A DNA stretch of 64,000 nt from contig NZ_BDJC01000014.1 of assembly GCF_002005565.1 (NCBI RefSeq), positions 1-64,000 on the forward strand. The letters run 5' to 3'. This DNA comes from Streptomyces sp. JHA26. GTDB taxonomy: Bacteria; Actinomycetota; Actinomycetes; Streptomycetales; Streptomycetaceae. Under the pieces are notes generated by a model. It was not told the origin of the DNA. It did no database searches and saw nothing but the letters and a program-made list of their open reading frames with translations. Positions 42,132 to 51,116 of the stretch are shown here, piece by piece. The stretch's first letter is position 1. Each line of letters begins with the position of its first letter. The translations under genes were made by a program, and so were the position numbers.

Positions 42132-43088
42132 ATGACCGGCTTGGCCATCGCGGCGCACGGGCTGCGCAAGTCCTACGGCGACAAGACCGTCCTCGACGGC
42201 GTCGACCTGACCGTCCCGGAAGGCACGATCTTCTCCCTGCTCGGCCCGAACGGCGCCGGCAAGACCACCGCCGTCAAGATCCTCTCCACCCTCGTCGCCG
42301 CGGACGCGGGCGACCTGCGCGTCGCCGGCCACGACCTCGCCACCGGCGCGCAGGCCGTGCGCGCCGCGATCGGCGTCACCGGCCAGTTCTCCGCCGTCGA
42401 CGGCCTGATCACCGGCGAGGAGAACATGCTCCTGATGGCCGACCTGCACCACCTCTCCCGCGCGGAGGGCCGACGGGTCACCGCCGAACTGCTCGAGCGG
42501 TTCGACCTCACCGAAGCCGCGAAGAAGCCCGCCTCCACCTACTCCGGCGGCATGAAGCGGCGCCTCGACATCGCGATGACCCTGGTCGGCGACCCGCGGA
42601 TCATCTTCCTCGACGAGCCGACCACCGGCCTCGACCCGCGCAGCCGCCACACCATGTGGCAGATCATCCGCGAGCTCGTCACCGGCGGGGTGACCGTCTT
42701 CCTCACCACCCAGTACCTGGAGGAGGCCGACCAGCTCGCCGACCGCATCGCGGTGCTGCACGACGGCAGGATCGCCGCCGAGGGCACCGCCGAGGAACTC
42801 AAGCGGCTCGTCCCCGGCGGCCACGTCCGGCTCCGCTTCACCGACCCGGCCGCCTACCGCACCGCCGCCACCACGCTGACCGAGGCCGCCCGGGACGACG
42901 ACGCCCTCGCCCTCCAGCTCCCCAGCGACGGCAGCCAGCGCGCCCTGCGCGCCGTCCTCGACCACCTGGACGCCGCCGGCATCGAAGCCGACGAACTCAC
43001 CGTCCACACCCCCGACCTCGACGACGTGTTCTTCGCCCTCACCGGTCCCACCGCCGTCCCCGCCCCGTCCAAGGAGGCCGTCCGATGA
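42132..43088 (+). CDS. DrrA-like ABC exporter ATPase
   Basis: A 318-residue ATPase of the daunorubicin-resistance (DrrA) family. Walker A is GPNGAGKTT (about 43-51), the Q-loop region is VTGQFSAVDGLITGEEN, the signature is YSGGMKRRLDIAMTL, and Walker B is IIFLDEPTTGLDPRSR. A C-terminal domain of about 90 residues typical of DrrA follows. With the overlapping permease gene it forms an exporter of hydrophobic compounds, probably induced when the divergent regulator is released. Confidence 0.93.
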   Translation: MTGLAIAAHGLRKSYGDKTVLDGVDLTVPEGTIFSLLGPNGAGKTTAVKILSTLVAADAGDLRVAGHDLATGAQAVRAAIGVTGQFSAVDGLITGEENMLLMADLHHLSRAEGRRVTAELLERFDLTEAAKKPASTYSGGMKRRLDIAMTLVGDPRIIFLDEPTTGLDPRSRHTMWQIIRELVTGGVTVFLTTQYLEEADQLADRIAVLHDGRIAAEGTAEELKRLVPGGHVRLRFTDPAAYRTAATTLTEAARDDDALALQLPSDGSQRALRAVLDHLDAAGIEADELTVHTPDLDDVFFALTGPTAVPAPSKEAVR

Positions 43089-43885
43089 GCACCCTCGCCC
43101 TCGCCGTGCGCGACTCGTCCACCATGCTGCGCCGCAACCTCCTGCACGCCCGGCGCTACCCCTCCCTCACCCTGAACCTGCTGCTCACGCCGGTCATGCT
43201 GCTCCTGCTCTTCGTCTACGTCTTCGGTGACGTGATGAGCGCCGGCATCGGGGACGGCGGAGCCGACCGCTCCGCGTACCTCGCCTACCTCATGCCCGGT
43301 CTGCTGCTGATGACCGTCGGCTCCACCACGATCGGCACCGCGGTCTCCGTCGCCATGGACATGACCGAGGGGATCATCGCCCGCTTCCGCACCATGGCCA
43401 TCCACCGGGGCTCCGTGCTCATCGGGCACGTCATCGGCAGCGTGCTGCAGTCGGTCGCCAGCGTGGTCCTCGTCGGCGCCGTCGGCGTGGCCATCGGCTT
43501 CCGCTCCACGGACGCCACGGCCCTGGAGTGGCTGGCCGCGCTCGGACTGCTGGTGCTCTTCACCCTGGCGCTCACCTGGATCGCGGTCGGCATGGGCCTG
43601 GTCAGCCCGAACGCCGAGGCGGCCGGCAACAACGCGATGCCGCTGATCCTGCTGCCGCTGCTGTCCAGCGCCTTCGTGCCGGTCGACGGAATGCCGGGCT
43701 GGTTCCAGCCGATCGCCGAGTACCAGCCCTTCACCCCGGCCATCGAGACCCTGCGCGGCCTGCTGCTCGGCACGGAGATCGGCCACCACGGATGGCTGGC
43801 GGTGGCCTGGTGCCTGGGCCTGGCGGTCCTCGGCTACTTCTGGTCGGCCGCCAGGTTCGCCCAGGACCCGAAGCAGCCCTCATGA
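43085..43885 (+). CDS. DrrB-like ABC-2 type permease
   Basis: A 266-residue membrane protein with six predicted helices. It has the ABC-2 exporter motif GMGLVSPNAEAAGNNAMPL and the late helix pair LLPLLSSAFVP and GWLAVAWCLGLAVLGYFW. The ATG overlaps the ATPase stop (ATGA), so the two are translationally coupled. It partners the DrrA-like ATPase; the substrate is unknown. Confidence 0.92.
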   Translation: MSTLALAVRDSSTMLRRNLLHARRYPSLTLNLLLTPVMLLLLFVYVFGDVMSAGIGDGGADRSAYLAYLMPGLLLMTVGSTTIGTAVSVAMDMTEGIIARFRTMAIHRGSVLIGHVIGSVLQSVASVVLVGAVGVAIGFRSTDATALEWLAALGLLVLFTLALTWIAVGMGLVSPNAEAAGNNAMPLILLPLLSSAFVPVDGMPGWFQPIAEYQPFTPAIETLRGLLLGTEIGHHGWLAVAWCLGLAVLGYFWSAARFAQDPKQPS

Positions 43886-43916
43886 GGGGACGCGTCATGC
43901 CCCGCGCTCCGGCTCC

Positions 43917-43978
43917 AGGGGCGGCGTACTCCGACACCACGTCGGCGCACGCCGCCCCTTCGGCGTCTGAGTACGCCG
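43917..43978 (+). terminator. mutually exclusive hairpins after the ABC exporter
   Basis: AGGGGCGGCGT (43917-43927) can pair with ACGCCGCCCCT (43949-43959) as an 11-bp terminator stem. The overlapping GGCGTACTC (43923-43931) can instead pair with GAGTACGCC (43970-43978). The two pairings share their left arm. Confidence 0.6.
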
Positions 43979-44041
43979 ACGCGTCCCGGCTGAGTACCCG
44001 CGCCGGTGCGTCGGCCACCGCCCGGCCGCTTCACTGGCCGT

Positions 44042-44428
44042 ATGAGCCACCACCACCACGCCGCCGCCCCCGTCCCGTCCGCCTGGCGGGACCGGGCCGA
44101 GCGGGACCCCCGCGCCTGGGTGGCGCCCACCGTCGCGACCGTGCTCGGGGCGCTGCTGGCACCCGTGGCGTTCCTGTTCGGCGGACTGTCCGTGATGGCG
44201 ACCGACAGCTGCGGACCCGACGACTGCTCGCGGGCGCTGACGACCACCCTGGACATGATCTTCGGAACCCTGTCCTACGGCGGCCTTCTCGCGTGCGGCG
44301 CCTGGCTGGCCTCCTGGCTGCTGCCCTGGACCCGCCGCTGGTCGGTGCCGCGGGCCTGGCTGGCGGGCCTGTCGCTGCTGCCCTGGCTGTTCGTCCTGGC
44401 GCTGGTGTTCAACCTGCCCGAGGGGTGA
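44042..44428 (+). CDS. small membrane protein
   Basis: A 128-residue protein with a His-rich start (MSHHHHAA) and three likely helices (about 30-55, 75-95 and 103-124). A CGPDDC loop between helices 1 and 2 could form a disulfide or bind metal. The function is unknown. It is convergent with the XPB helicase gene, 4 bp between stops. Confidence 0.75.
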   Translation: MSHHHHAAAPVPSAWRDRAERDPRAWVAPTVATVLGALLAPVAFLFGGLSVMATDSCGPDDCSRALTTTLDMIFGTLSYGGLLACGAWLASWLLPWTRRWSVPRAWLAGLSLLPWLFVLALVFNLPEG

Positions 44429-44432
44429 CCGG

Positions 44433-46073
44433 TCAGCCCTCGGTGAGCAGCTCGTCCGCGTCCATGATCCGGTACGCGTACCCCTGCTCCGCCAGGAACC
44501 GCTGGCGGTGCGCCGCGAAGTCCTGGTCGATGGTGTCCCGGGCGACCACGGAGTAGAAGTGGGCCTGGTGCCCGTCCGCCTTGGGCCGCAGCACCCGGCC
44601 GAGCCGCTGCGCCTCCTCCTGCCGTGAGCCGAAGGTGCCCGACACCTGGATGGCGACCGTGGCCTCCGGCAGGTCGATCGAGAAGTTCGCGACCTTGGAC
44701 ACCACCAGGACGTTGATCTCGCCCTCCCGGAACGCGTCGAACAGCTTCTCCCGCTGGGCGTTCGACGTCTCGCCCTTGATCACCGGCGCGCCCAGGTGCT
44801 CGCCCAGCTCGTCCAGCTGGTCGATGTACTGCCCGATGACGAGGATCTGCTGCCCGGCGAACCGCCGGACGATCGCCTCCGTCACCTTCTGCTTGGTCGC
44901 CGTCGTCGAGCAGAAGCGGTACTTCTCCTCCTGCTCCGCCGTCGCGTACGCCAGCCGCTCGGAGTCGGTGAGGTTGACCCGGACCTCGACGCAGTCGGCC
45001 GGGGCGATGTAGCCCTGCGCCTCGATCTCCTTCCACGGCGCGTCGAACCGCTTCGGGCCGATCAGCGAGAACACGTCCGACTCGCGGCCGTCCTCGCGGA
45101 CGAGGGTCGCGGTGAGACCGAGGCGGCGGCGCGCCTGGAGGTCGGCGGTGAACTTGAAGACCGGCGCCGGCAGCAGGTGCACCTCGTCGTAGACGATCAG
45201 ACCCCAGTCCCGGGAGTCGAACAGCTCCAGGTGCGGGTAGACGCCCTTGCGGCGCGTCGTCAGCACCTGGTACGTGGCGATGGTGACGGGCCGGATCTCC
45301 TTCCTCGTCCCGCTGTACTCGCCGATCTCGTCCTCGGTCAGCGACGTCCGCTTCACCAGCTCGTGCTTCCACTGCCGGGCCGAGACGGTGTTGGTGACGA
45401 GGATCAGCGTCGTGGACTTCGCCTGCGCCATCGCCCCGGCGCCCACCAGCGTCTTGCCCGCGCCGCACGGCAGGACGACGACCCCGCTGCCGCCGTGCCA
45501 GAAGTTCTCCACGGCCTGCTTCTGGTACGGGCGCAGCGCCCACCCGTCCTCGGCCAGCTCGATCGGGTGCGCCTCGCCGTCGACGTACCCGGCGAGGTCC
45601 TCGGCGGGCCAGCCCAGCTTCAGCAGCGTCTGCTTGATCTGCCCCCGCTCGGAGGGGTGCACCACCACCGTGTCGGCGTCGATGCGGGCGCCGACCAGCG
45701 GGGCGATCCGCTTCGACTTCAGCACCTCCTCCAGCACCGGCCGGTCGGTGGTCGTCAGGACCAGTCCGTGCGCCGGGTGCTTGGAGAGGGTGAGGCGGCC
45801 GTAGCGGTCCATCGTCTCGGCGATGTCGACGAGCAGCGCGTGCGGCACCGGGTAGCGGCTGTACTGCACGAGCGCGTCCACGACCTGCTCGGCGTCGTGC
45901 CCCGCCGCCCGCGCGTTCCACAGCCCCAGCGGGGTCACCCGGTAGGTGTGGATGTGCTCCGGGGCCCGCTCCAGCTCGGCGAAGGGAGCGATGGCACGGC
46001 GGCAGTCGTCGGCCTGCTCGTGATCGACCTCGAGCAGCAGGGTCTTGTCGGACTGGACGATCAGGCAGGACAT
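44433..46073 (-). CDS. XPB-type DNA repair helicase
   Basis: A 546-residue superfamily II 3'-5' helicase of the bacterial XPB (ERCC3) family. An N-terminal damage-recognition domain (about 1-165) precedes ALRPYQKQAVENFW. Walker A is LPCGAGKTLVGAG, the Walker B box is DEVHLLPAP, motif III is LTATLVREDGRESDVF, and motif VI is EAQRLGRVLRPK. Mycobacterial relatives unwind and anneal DNA. The ATG has GGAGG at 6-bp spacing. Its usual neighbour, the helicase-associated WYL protein, lies 10 kb away beyond an intervening cassette. Confidence 0.95.
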   Translation of the reverse strand: MSCLIVQSDKTLLLEVDHEQADDCRRAIAPFAELERAPEHIHTYRVTPLGLWNARAAGHDAEQVVDALVQYSRYPVPHALLVDIAETMDRYGRLTLSKHPAHGLVLTTTDRPVLEEVLKSKRIAPLVGARIDADTVVVHPSERGQIKQTLLKLGWPAEDLAGYVDGEAHPIELAEDGWALRPYQKQAVENFWHGGSGVVVLPCGAGKTLVGAGAMAQAKSTTLILVTNTVSARQWKHELVKRTSLTEDEIGEYSGTRKEIRPVTIATYQVLTTRRKGVYPHLELFDSRDWGLIVYDEVHLLPAPVFKFTADLQARRRLGLTATLVREDGRESDVFSLIGPKRFDAPWKEIEAQGYIAPADCVEVRVNLTDSERLAYATAEQEEKYRFCSTTATKQKVTEAIVRRFAGQQILVIGQYIDQLDELGEHLGAPVIKGETSNAQREKLFDAFREGEINVLVVSKVANFSIDLPEATVAIQVSGTFGSRQEEAQRLGRVLRPKADGHQAHFYSVVARDTIDQDFAAHRQRFLAEQGYAYRIMDADELLTEG

Positions 46074-46146
46074 GCATACCTCCGCGGGATGGGCGCCACC
46101 CTCCATGGTCGCCCATGGCGCGGATTGCGGGACCGGGTGACCGGGG

Positions 46147-46335
46147 TCACGACGCGGCCCGCCGGGCGTCGATCACTCCCCCGACGGTGAGGACGACGGC
46201 GGGCAGGACGATCAGCGCGAAGGCCATCAGCCAGCCCATGCGCTTCGTCGTGCGCCGCGCGACCTTCACGCAGAGGAGGATCGCGGGGCCCAGGTAGAGG
46301 AGGATGCCGAAGAAGATCAGGTACAAGAAGCCCAC
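46147..46335 (-). CDS. small two-helix membrane protein (PLDc_N-like size)
   Basis: A 62-residue protein with helices at about 2-22 and 33-54 joined by a basic loop (KVARRTTKRMG) and a short charged tail. This layout resembles PLDc_N-type or stress-linked small membrane proteins; no firm family. The GTG start is supported by GGGAG at 8-bp spacing. It lies 73 bp upstream of the XPB gene on the same strand and may share its transcript. Confidence 0.7.
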   Translation of the reverse strand: MGFLYLIFFGILLYLGPAILLCVKVARRTTKRMGWLMAFALIVLPAVVLTVGGVIDARRAAS

Positions 46336-46364
46336 GAGAAACGCTCCCTTGCTCGGACGGGAAA

Positions 46365-46396
46365 GAGGGGGCTGGTCCGTGCAGACCGGCCCCCTC
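46365..46396 (-). terminator. terminator after the giant secreted-protein gene
   Basis: GAGGGGGCTGGTC and GACCGGCCCCCTC form a 13-bp stem with one G-U pair and a 6-nt loop. It lies about 38 bp beyond the stop of the large gene. Confidence 0.8.
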
Positions 46397-46433
46397 CCGT
46401 CTCACCGCATTAAAACACCGGTGCGCTCAGCCC

Positions 46434-49400
46434 CTAGGGGGTGAGGTTGACGGTGAACCTGTTCTCGGGCTCGTCGCAGTGGACCACCCAGTCGGGCCGG
46501 TTCCCCGGCTCGTCACCGAAGACGGGGACCGGGGCGTCCACGCCCCACGGGTTGCCCCCGCTGCCGCGGATGTACGACTCGCACGTGCCGTATGCGTTGC
46601 CGTTGGGAGCGGTGGCAGGGAAGTTGGAGAAGTTCCTCCAGTCACCGCCGCTCACCTTGTGGCTCGACGGGCGGCCGAGGTTGTCGGTCATGTGGTCGTC
46701 GACGTACACGTACAGGTCGGGCATGTAGGACTGGTAGACCATCCCGTTCGACGGGTTCGCGTCCCCGTTCTCCTCCCTGTGCGTCGGCTTCACGGACCCG
46801 TCGGCGCAGAACGCGGCCGAGATGTCGTGCCAGATCGGCGGGGCGTTGCCGATCATGGAGCCCCACATGTTGCTGTTCCACGAACCGCTGTTCTTGAAGA
46901 ACATCGAGTAGACGTCCCCGGCGAAGTTCTTCACCGCGTAGTTCGTCTCGAGGTTCGAGTTGATCTCGTCGACCCACGCCTTGACGTTGTCGTTGATGTA
47001 CTTGTGGCCGATCATCGCGCGGTAGCCGTGGACGCCGCCGCCGACGGCGCGGAAGTCCACGCACTCCTTGGCGTCGTCCAGACGCGCGCCGCGGAAGTGC
47101 GGGAAGTACGCCTGACCCGGCGTGTCCCCGTCCGCGTACGGACGCGACGAGCGGACGTCGCCGTACTCCAGCGCGTCCTGCGTGGTGTAGTCGATGTCCG
47201 GCGCGGGGATCCCGTAGTCCGCCTCGATCGTCTTCATGATCTTCGTGACGAAGGTGGGGAGGTGGGCGTTGCCGACGCGGGCGCGGTAGTCCGAGCCCAC
47301 GCTGCCCTCGACGATCTTCCCGTCCTCGCCGACCACGAAGGTCACGTGCACATCGGACTTGATCTTGTAGCTGTTGGGGTCCTTGAACGCCTCGGACGCC
47401 GGCTCGGACGTGTCCGGGCGCTGGTTGGACATGGCCATCCAGACCGGGATCGACATCGCGGGCGCCGAGCCGTCGGCGCGCGGCACCCAGCCGCCGGCCT
47501 TGATGTCCGCGGCCCAGGCGTCGGCCGCGTCCCACGTCTTCTGCCCGGTGCACTCACCGACGGCCTGCGCCGTCGGGCAGCGTGCCTCGGAGGTCAGGCC
47601 GTACGCGTCCGCCTCGGTGTTGTTCCACAGCGGACCCTGGTAGGCGAGCCCCATGCCCCAGTCGTAGAGGGACTTCATCGACCGCACCGGGGAGTTGATC
47701 TCGGTGGAGATCGGCCAGTTGGAGTTCAGCTCCTGGTTCGGGTCGAAGACCGAGACGGCCGACAGGGAGCGCTGCACGAAGCTGCCCTTGATCGGCTTGA
47801 ACGCCACGGAGTTCCAGGCGACGTCGCGGTCGGCCGTGCCCGTCTTGGTGAAGTTGGTCAGCGTGACCTTCGGCGTGGACGTGAACTTGTAGGCGCCCAG
47901 CGACACCCACTTGCCGTTGTTCGCGTTCTGGTCGACGTACCGCTCGTACGGCCCGCCCGAGGCGCCGGTGATGACGTACCGGGCGTGCCGGGTCTGCGCG
48001 CCGGTGTCGGGGATGTACGCGTAGACGGCCGCCAGGTCGTAGGACTTGCCCGCCGTCCAGGTGCCGTCGATCGTCATCCGGTTGCCGTCGCCGCCGAGGT
48101 GGTCCTCGTTACGGGTGTGGGTGTACCAGAAGTGGCCGCCCTGACCGCCGCCGATGGAGTGCAGATCGGCCTTGGCCTCGTAGTTGCCGTCCCAGTCCGG
48201 ATAGAACGTGAACTGGAAACTGCCCGTGGACGAGGCCGCCCCGCACGACGACCAGGTCTGCGTGCCGGTCGGTATGGACGTCACGACGTCCGAGCCCGAG
48301 GGGGCGGTGCCGCACACCGGTGTGCCGTTCTTCAGCCGGTATCCGCGGCCCGGTTCGGAGCGCAGGGTGACGTACTTGATGTTCTCGTTGCCACACGTCT
48401 GGTCGCAGTTGGTCTTCCAGGTGGCGTTCTCCTGGTTCCACCAGAACTGCCGGTAGCAGGCCTCGTCCGGGCAGTCGACCGGGCTGGTGGTGCTGCAGTT
48501 GTTCTTCGCGTTGCAGAACGTGTCCAGCTGCGGGCTGACGGCACTGCGGTCCTGGACGGTCAGCCACCAGGCCGGCTGGAAACCGGCCGAGGAGAACCCG
48601 GACTCCCCCTGCCAGTCCTGCCGGCCGTCGGTGGAGTAGGAGAAACCGGTGTCGATGGACCAGGCGGACCAGCCCATCACCTTCTCCTCGTAGGGCCAGT
48701 ACTGCGGGTGCGCCGCGTCACGGATGTTGTCGGGGTCGAGGCTGACGTCCATGAACGGGTGGTCCCAGGCGCCCTCCTTGTACATGGGGTTCGCCGGGTT
48801 GTTGTACCAGCCCAGACCCCAGTGGCCGCCGTTCTTGCCCGATTCGGACGGCGGGTTGAAGCCGAGGTTGTAGTTCCAGGCGGCGGTGAACCAGTTCTCC
48901 ACCCGGGCGGGGTCGTCGTTGTTGACCGTGATCCGCTGCCCGTCGGTGTGCACCTCGTTCCACTTGTCCGCGAGGATCTTCATGGAGGCGGCGATGTTGG
49001 CGGCGTAGTCGACCGCGATGATCTTCTGGAGCGACGGGTCGAGACTCGTCTCCCCGGTCTTCTCGTGGCCCGCCAGCCGCATGCCGTCCGTGACCTGTCC
49101 GACGCCGTAACCGCAGTCGGAGTCGTCCCAGTTGATGCGCCAGTAGCCGAGCAGAGTGTCCTTGGCGTCGTGGCCGTAGTAGCCGTCGACGGCCGCCAGT
49201 GGGTTGCCCATCTGGCCAGGGATGGCCCCCGACTCGGCCTGCCACAGGTTGGACTCCTGCGCCAGGATGCCGAGCAGCACGTTGGCCGGGATGCGCCCGC
49301 CGCCCTTGAGCTCCGGGCGGGGGAACAGGCCCTGCGGGTCGATCGTGCCGAGGCCGGCCTGGTTGCGGTAGTCGCCCTGGCGGAGCCAGTTGCCGCGCAG

Positions 49401-50852
49401 CTCACCGCGTACGGCCATGTCGACCGCCCACTCCACCTGGTTCGGCGTCGGCTGGAGCGCCTGGAGGCTCATGTCGTTGCGGGAGACGGAGCACCAGCGG
49501 TCGGTGTCGCGCGGGTCGTGGGAGACGGTCGCGGCCGCGGTGCGGGACAGCTTCCTCGGCTCGGTGCCGCCGGTCAGAGCGGGGGAGAGACCGTCGTCCA
49601 GGCGCGGCTCCGTCGAGACGACCCGCTGCTCGACCTTCTCGCCCGTCGTGGTGGCGGTCGAGGTGATGGTGAGTGTGGTGTCGTCCTTGGTCGCCGCCGC
49701 CGGGGGCTCGCCCGAGCGGTCGCGCACGCCGGCCTGGGGCTCGTCCACCTTGTCGAAGCCCTTGCCGACCGCCTTGATGCGGGTCAGCCCGGCGCGGACA
49801 CCGGGGGTGAGGACGGGCTCGACGGCGAGGCGGCCGTGCGAGGAGACGGACGTGTCGGCCGGGGCGTCCAGCGCGGTGACGCCGGTGCCCGCCACCTTCA
49901 CGTTCCGGGCCTTGCCGGTGAGGAAGGCGCGGCCGTCAGCTCCGGAGGACAGGTCGAGGTCGCCGAGGGGGCCGGTGGCCACCGTCTTCGGCGTGCCCTT
50001 GCCGCCGTACACCTTGGCCTGCGCCGTCTTCGTGCCCTTGCGGTCCACGAAGCCGACCCGGCCGTCCGCCAGGGGGCGGATGTCGAAGGGGATGCTGTCG
50101 CCCGTGGCGAGCCGACGGGTCTTCCCCTTCCCGTCGATGTGGACGAGGTCGCGGCCGAGTCCGGCGACGAAGCCGTCCTTCACGGGGGCCGCCGACGACA
50201 CCTGACCACGCAGCTCACCGGAGGTCAGCACCGTCTTGCCGGCCGTGTCCACGGTGATGACCCGCGTCTTGACCTGTGACGGGTCGTTCATGTCCTGGTA
50301 CTGGGTGAACGCCGCGGTGTGCGTGGTGGTGTTGCAGGTGGGGTCGAAGTAGGCGAGCGTCGCCGTGAACGGCAGCTTCGTGACGTCGCCCGTGCTGGTG
50401 TTCACGATCGCGGTGAACGCGCCGCCCTGCATCAGGTCCGGCTTGTTCGTGAAGGCGCGCGGTGCGTACACGGCGGCGACATGGGTGTCGTCCATGACGC
50501 ACTGGTTGCCGATCCAGGAGTCGGCGGGCATGCCCGGCTCGTTGAGGACGGCCGCCGTCTGCCACGCGTACGCCGTGCTTGACTCGGCGGTGAGGATGCG
50601 CAGGCCGTCGGCGTCGGCGGCGGCGGTGACGGCCCGGTCCTGGGAGGTGTCCCAGCCCTTGCCGAGTTGTTCGTCGGGGTGGGCCACCCGGCCCGAACCC
50701 GTGGGCTGGGTAACGGGTTCGGGCGTCGGCTTCGCCGGCGGCGCCTGGGGCGCGGCGGCCTGTGCCGCACCGCTCTGTATCAGCCCGGCGAGGACGGCGG
50801 TGGCCGCGAGGACCACCATCCCCGCACGGACCGTTCTGTGGTGTCTCAACAC
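46434..50852 (-). CDS. giant secreted protein with lysozyme-like and golvesin-like regions
   Basis: About 1472 residues. A signal peptide (LRHHRTVRAGMVVLAATAVL, ending near AAQAAAP) indicates export. Residues about 40-430 form a beta-rich region. A lytic-transglycosylase-like region follows, with ILAQESNLWQAES (candidate catalytic Glu near 533) and CGYGVGQVTDGM, the pattern of SLT enzymes. Residues about 825-1020 resemble the golvesin C-terminal domain (FTFYPDWDGNYEA, HFWYTHTRNEDH, WNSVAFKPI). The last about 450 residues are unassigned and rich in Trp and Tyr. GTG 50852 gives a clean signal peptide; an upstream ATG at 50909 does not. It is divergent from the transporter-linked genes. Wall hydrolysis or remodelling is inferred. 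Confidence 0.85.
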   Translation of the reverse strand: MLRHHRTVRAGMVVLAATAVLAGLIQSGAAQAAAPQAPPAKPTPEPVTQPTGSGRVAHPDEQLGKGWDTSQDRAVTAAADADGLRILTAESSTAYAWQTAAVLNEPGMPADSWIGNQCVMDDTHVAAVYAPRAFTNKPDLMQGGAFTAIVNTSTGDVTKLPFTATLAYFDPTCNTTTHTAAFTQYQDMNDPSQVKTRVITVDTAGKTVLTSGELRGQVSSAAPVKDGFVAGLGRDLVHIDGKGKTRRLATGDSIPFDIRPLADGRVGFVDRKGTKTAQAKVYGGKGTPKTVATGPLGDLDLSSGADGRAFLTGKARNVKVAGTGVTALDAPADTSVSSHGRLAVEPVLTPGVRAGLTRIKAVGKGFDKVDEPQAGVRDRSGEPPAAATKDDTTLTITSTATTTGEKVEQRVVSTEPRLDDGLSPALTGGTEPRKLSRTAAATVSHDPRDTDRWCSVSRNDMSLQALQPTPNQVEWAVDMAVRGELRGNWLRQGDYRNQAGLGTIDPQGLFPRPELKGGGRIPANVLLGILAQESNLWQAESGAIPGQMGNPLAAVDGYYGHDAKDTLLGYWRINWDDSDCGYGVGQVTDGMRLAGHEKTGETSLDPSLQKIIAVDYAANIAASMKILADKWNEVHTDGQRITVNNDDPARVENWFTAAWNYNLGFNPPSESGKNGGHWGLGWYNNPANPMYKEGAWDHPFMDVSLDPDNIRDAAHPQYWPYEEKVMGWSAWSIDTGFSYSTDGRQDWQGESGFSSAGFQPAWWLTVQDRSAVSPQLDTFCNAKNNCSTTSPVDCPDEACYRQFWWNQENATWKTNCDQTCGNENIKYVTLRSEPGRGYRLKNGTPVCGTAPSGSDVVTSIPTGTQTWSSCGAASSTGSFQFTFYPDWDGNYEAKADLHSIGGGQGGHFWYTHTRNEDHLGGDGNRMTIDGTWTAGKSYDLAAVYAYIPDTGAQTRHARYVITGASGGPYERYVDQNANNGKWVSLGAYKFTSTPKVTLTNFTKTGTADRDVAWNSVAFKPIKGSFVQRSLSAVSVFDPNQELNSNWPISTEINSPVRSMKSLYDWGMGLAYQGPLWNNTEADAYGLTSEARCPTAQAVGECTGQKTWDAADAWAADIKAGGWVPRADGSAPAMSIPVWMAMSNQRPDTSEPASEAFKDPNSYKIKSDVHVTFVVGEDGKIVEGSVGSDYRARVGNAHLPTFVTKIMKTIEADYGIPAPDIDYTTQDALEYGDVRSSRPYADGDTPGQAYFPHFRGARLDDAKECVDFRAVGGGVHGYRAMIGHKYINDNVKAWVDEINSNLETNYAVKNFAGDVYSMFFKNSGSWNSNMWGSMIGNAPPIWHDISAAFCADGSVKPTHREENGDANPSNGMVYQSYMPDLYVYVDDHMTDNLGRPSSHKVSGGDWRNFSNFPATAPNGNAYGTCESYIRGSGGNPWGVDAPVPVFGDEPGNRPDWVVHCDEPENRFTVNLTP

Positions 50853-51051
50853 GGCTTCTTTCGTTTGCAGTTGTGAAGTTTCGAGCCCCGGATGAGTGGG
50901 ACACGTCAACGCCGCGTCACACTAACAACTCAGTCCCTTCACAGGAATTGGTTTGAACCATGTGGTACTTGTCATCTGCATGGATCCTCTTCGGGCTCCC
51001 CGAAGGCTCTTGACTGACAAGTTCATGACCGGCCATGATCCCGGTCGGGAC

Positions 51052-51067
51052 GTTGGTCTAGACCGTG
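51052..51067. promoter_or_regulatory. DasR-like (dre) site before the secreted-protein cassette
   Basis: GTTGGTCTAGACCGTG contains the perfect palindromic core GGTCTAGACC and the 11-base stretch TGGTCTAGACC of the dre consensus; flanks diverge (11 of 16 overall). It ends 49 bp upstream of the small secreted-protein gene and about 200 bp from the start of the divergent giant gene. Confidence 0.65.
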
Positions 51068-51116
51068 GCCGGGGGTCAACCGGGGCTTCCGGAACGGCTT
51101 ATGGAGGGGAAGACAC

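Noticed and set aside
46479-50279. A 1266-codon plus-strand frame opposite the giant secreted protein
   Set aside because: The Val/Arg/Gly-rich translation mirrors the coding strand. The opposite frame has a signal peptide, a catalytic-type motif and a recognised domain.
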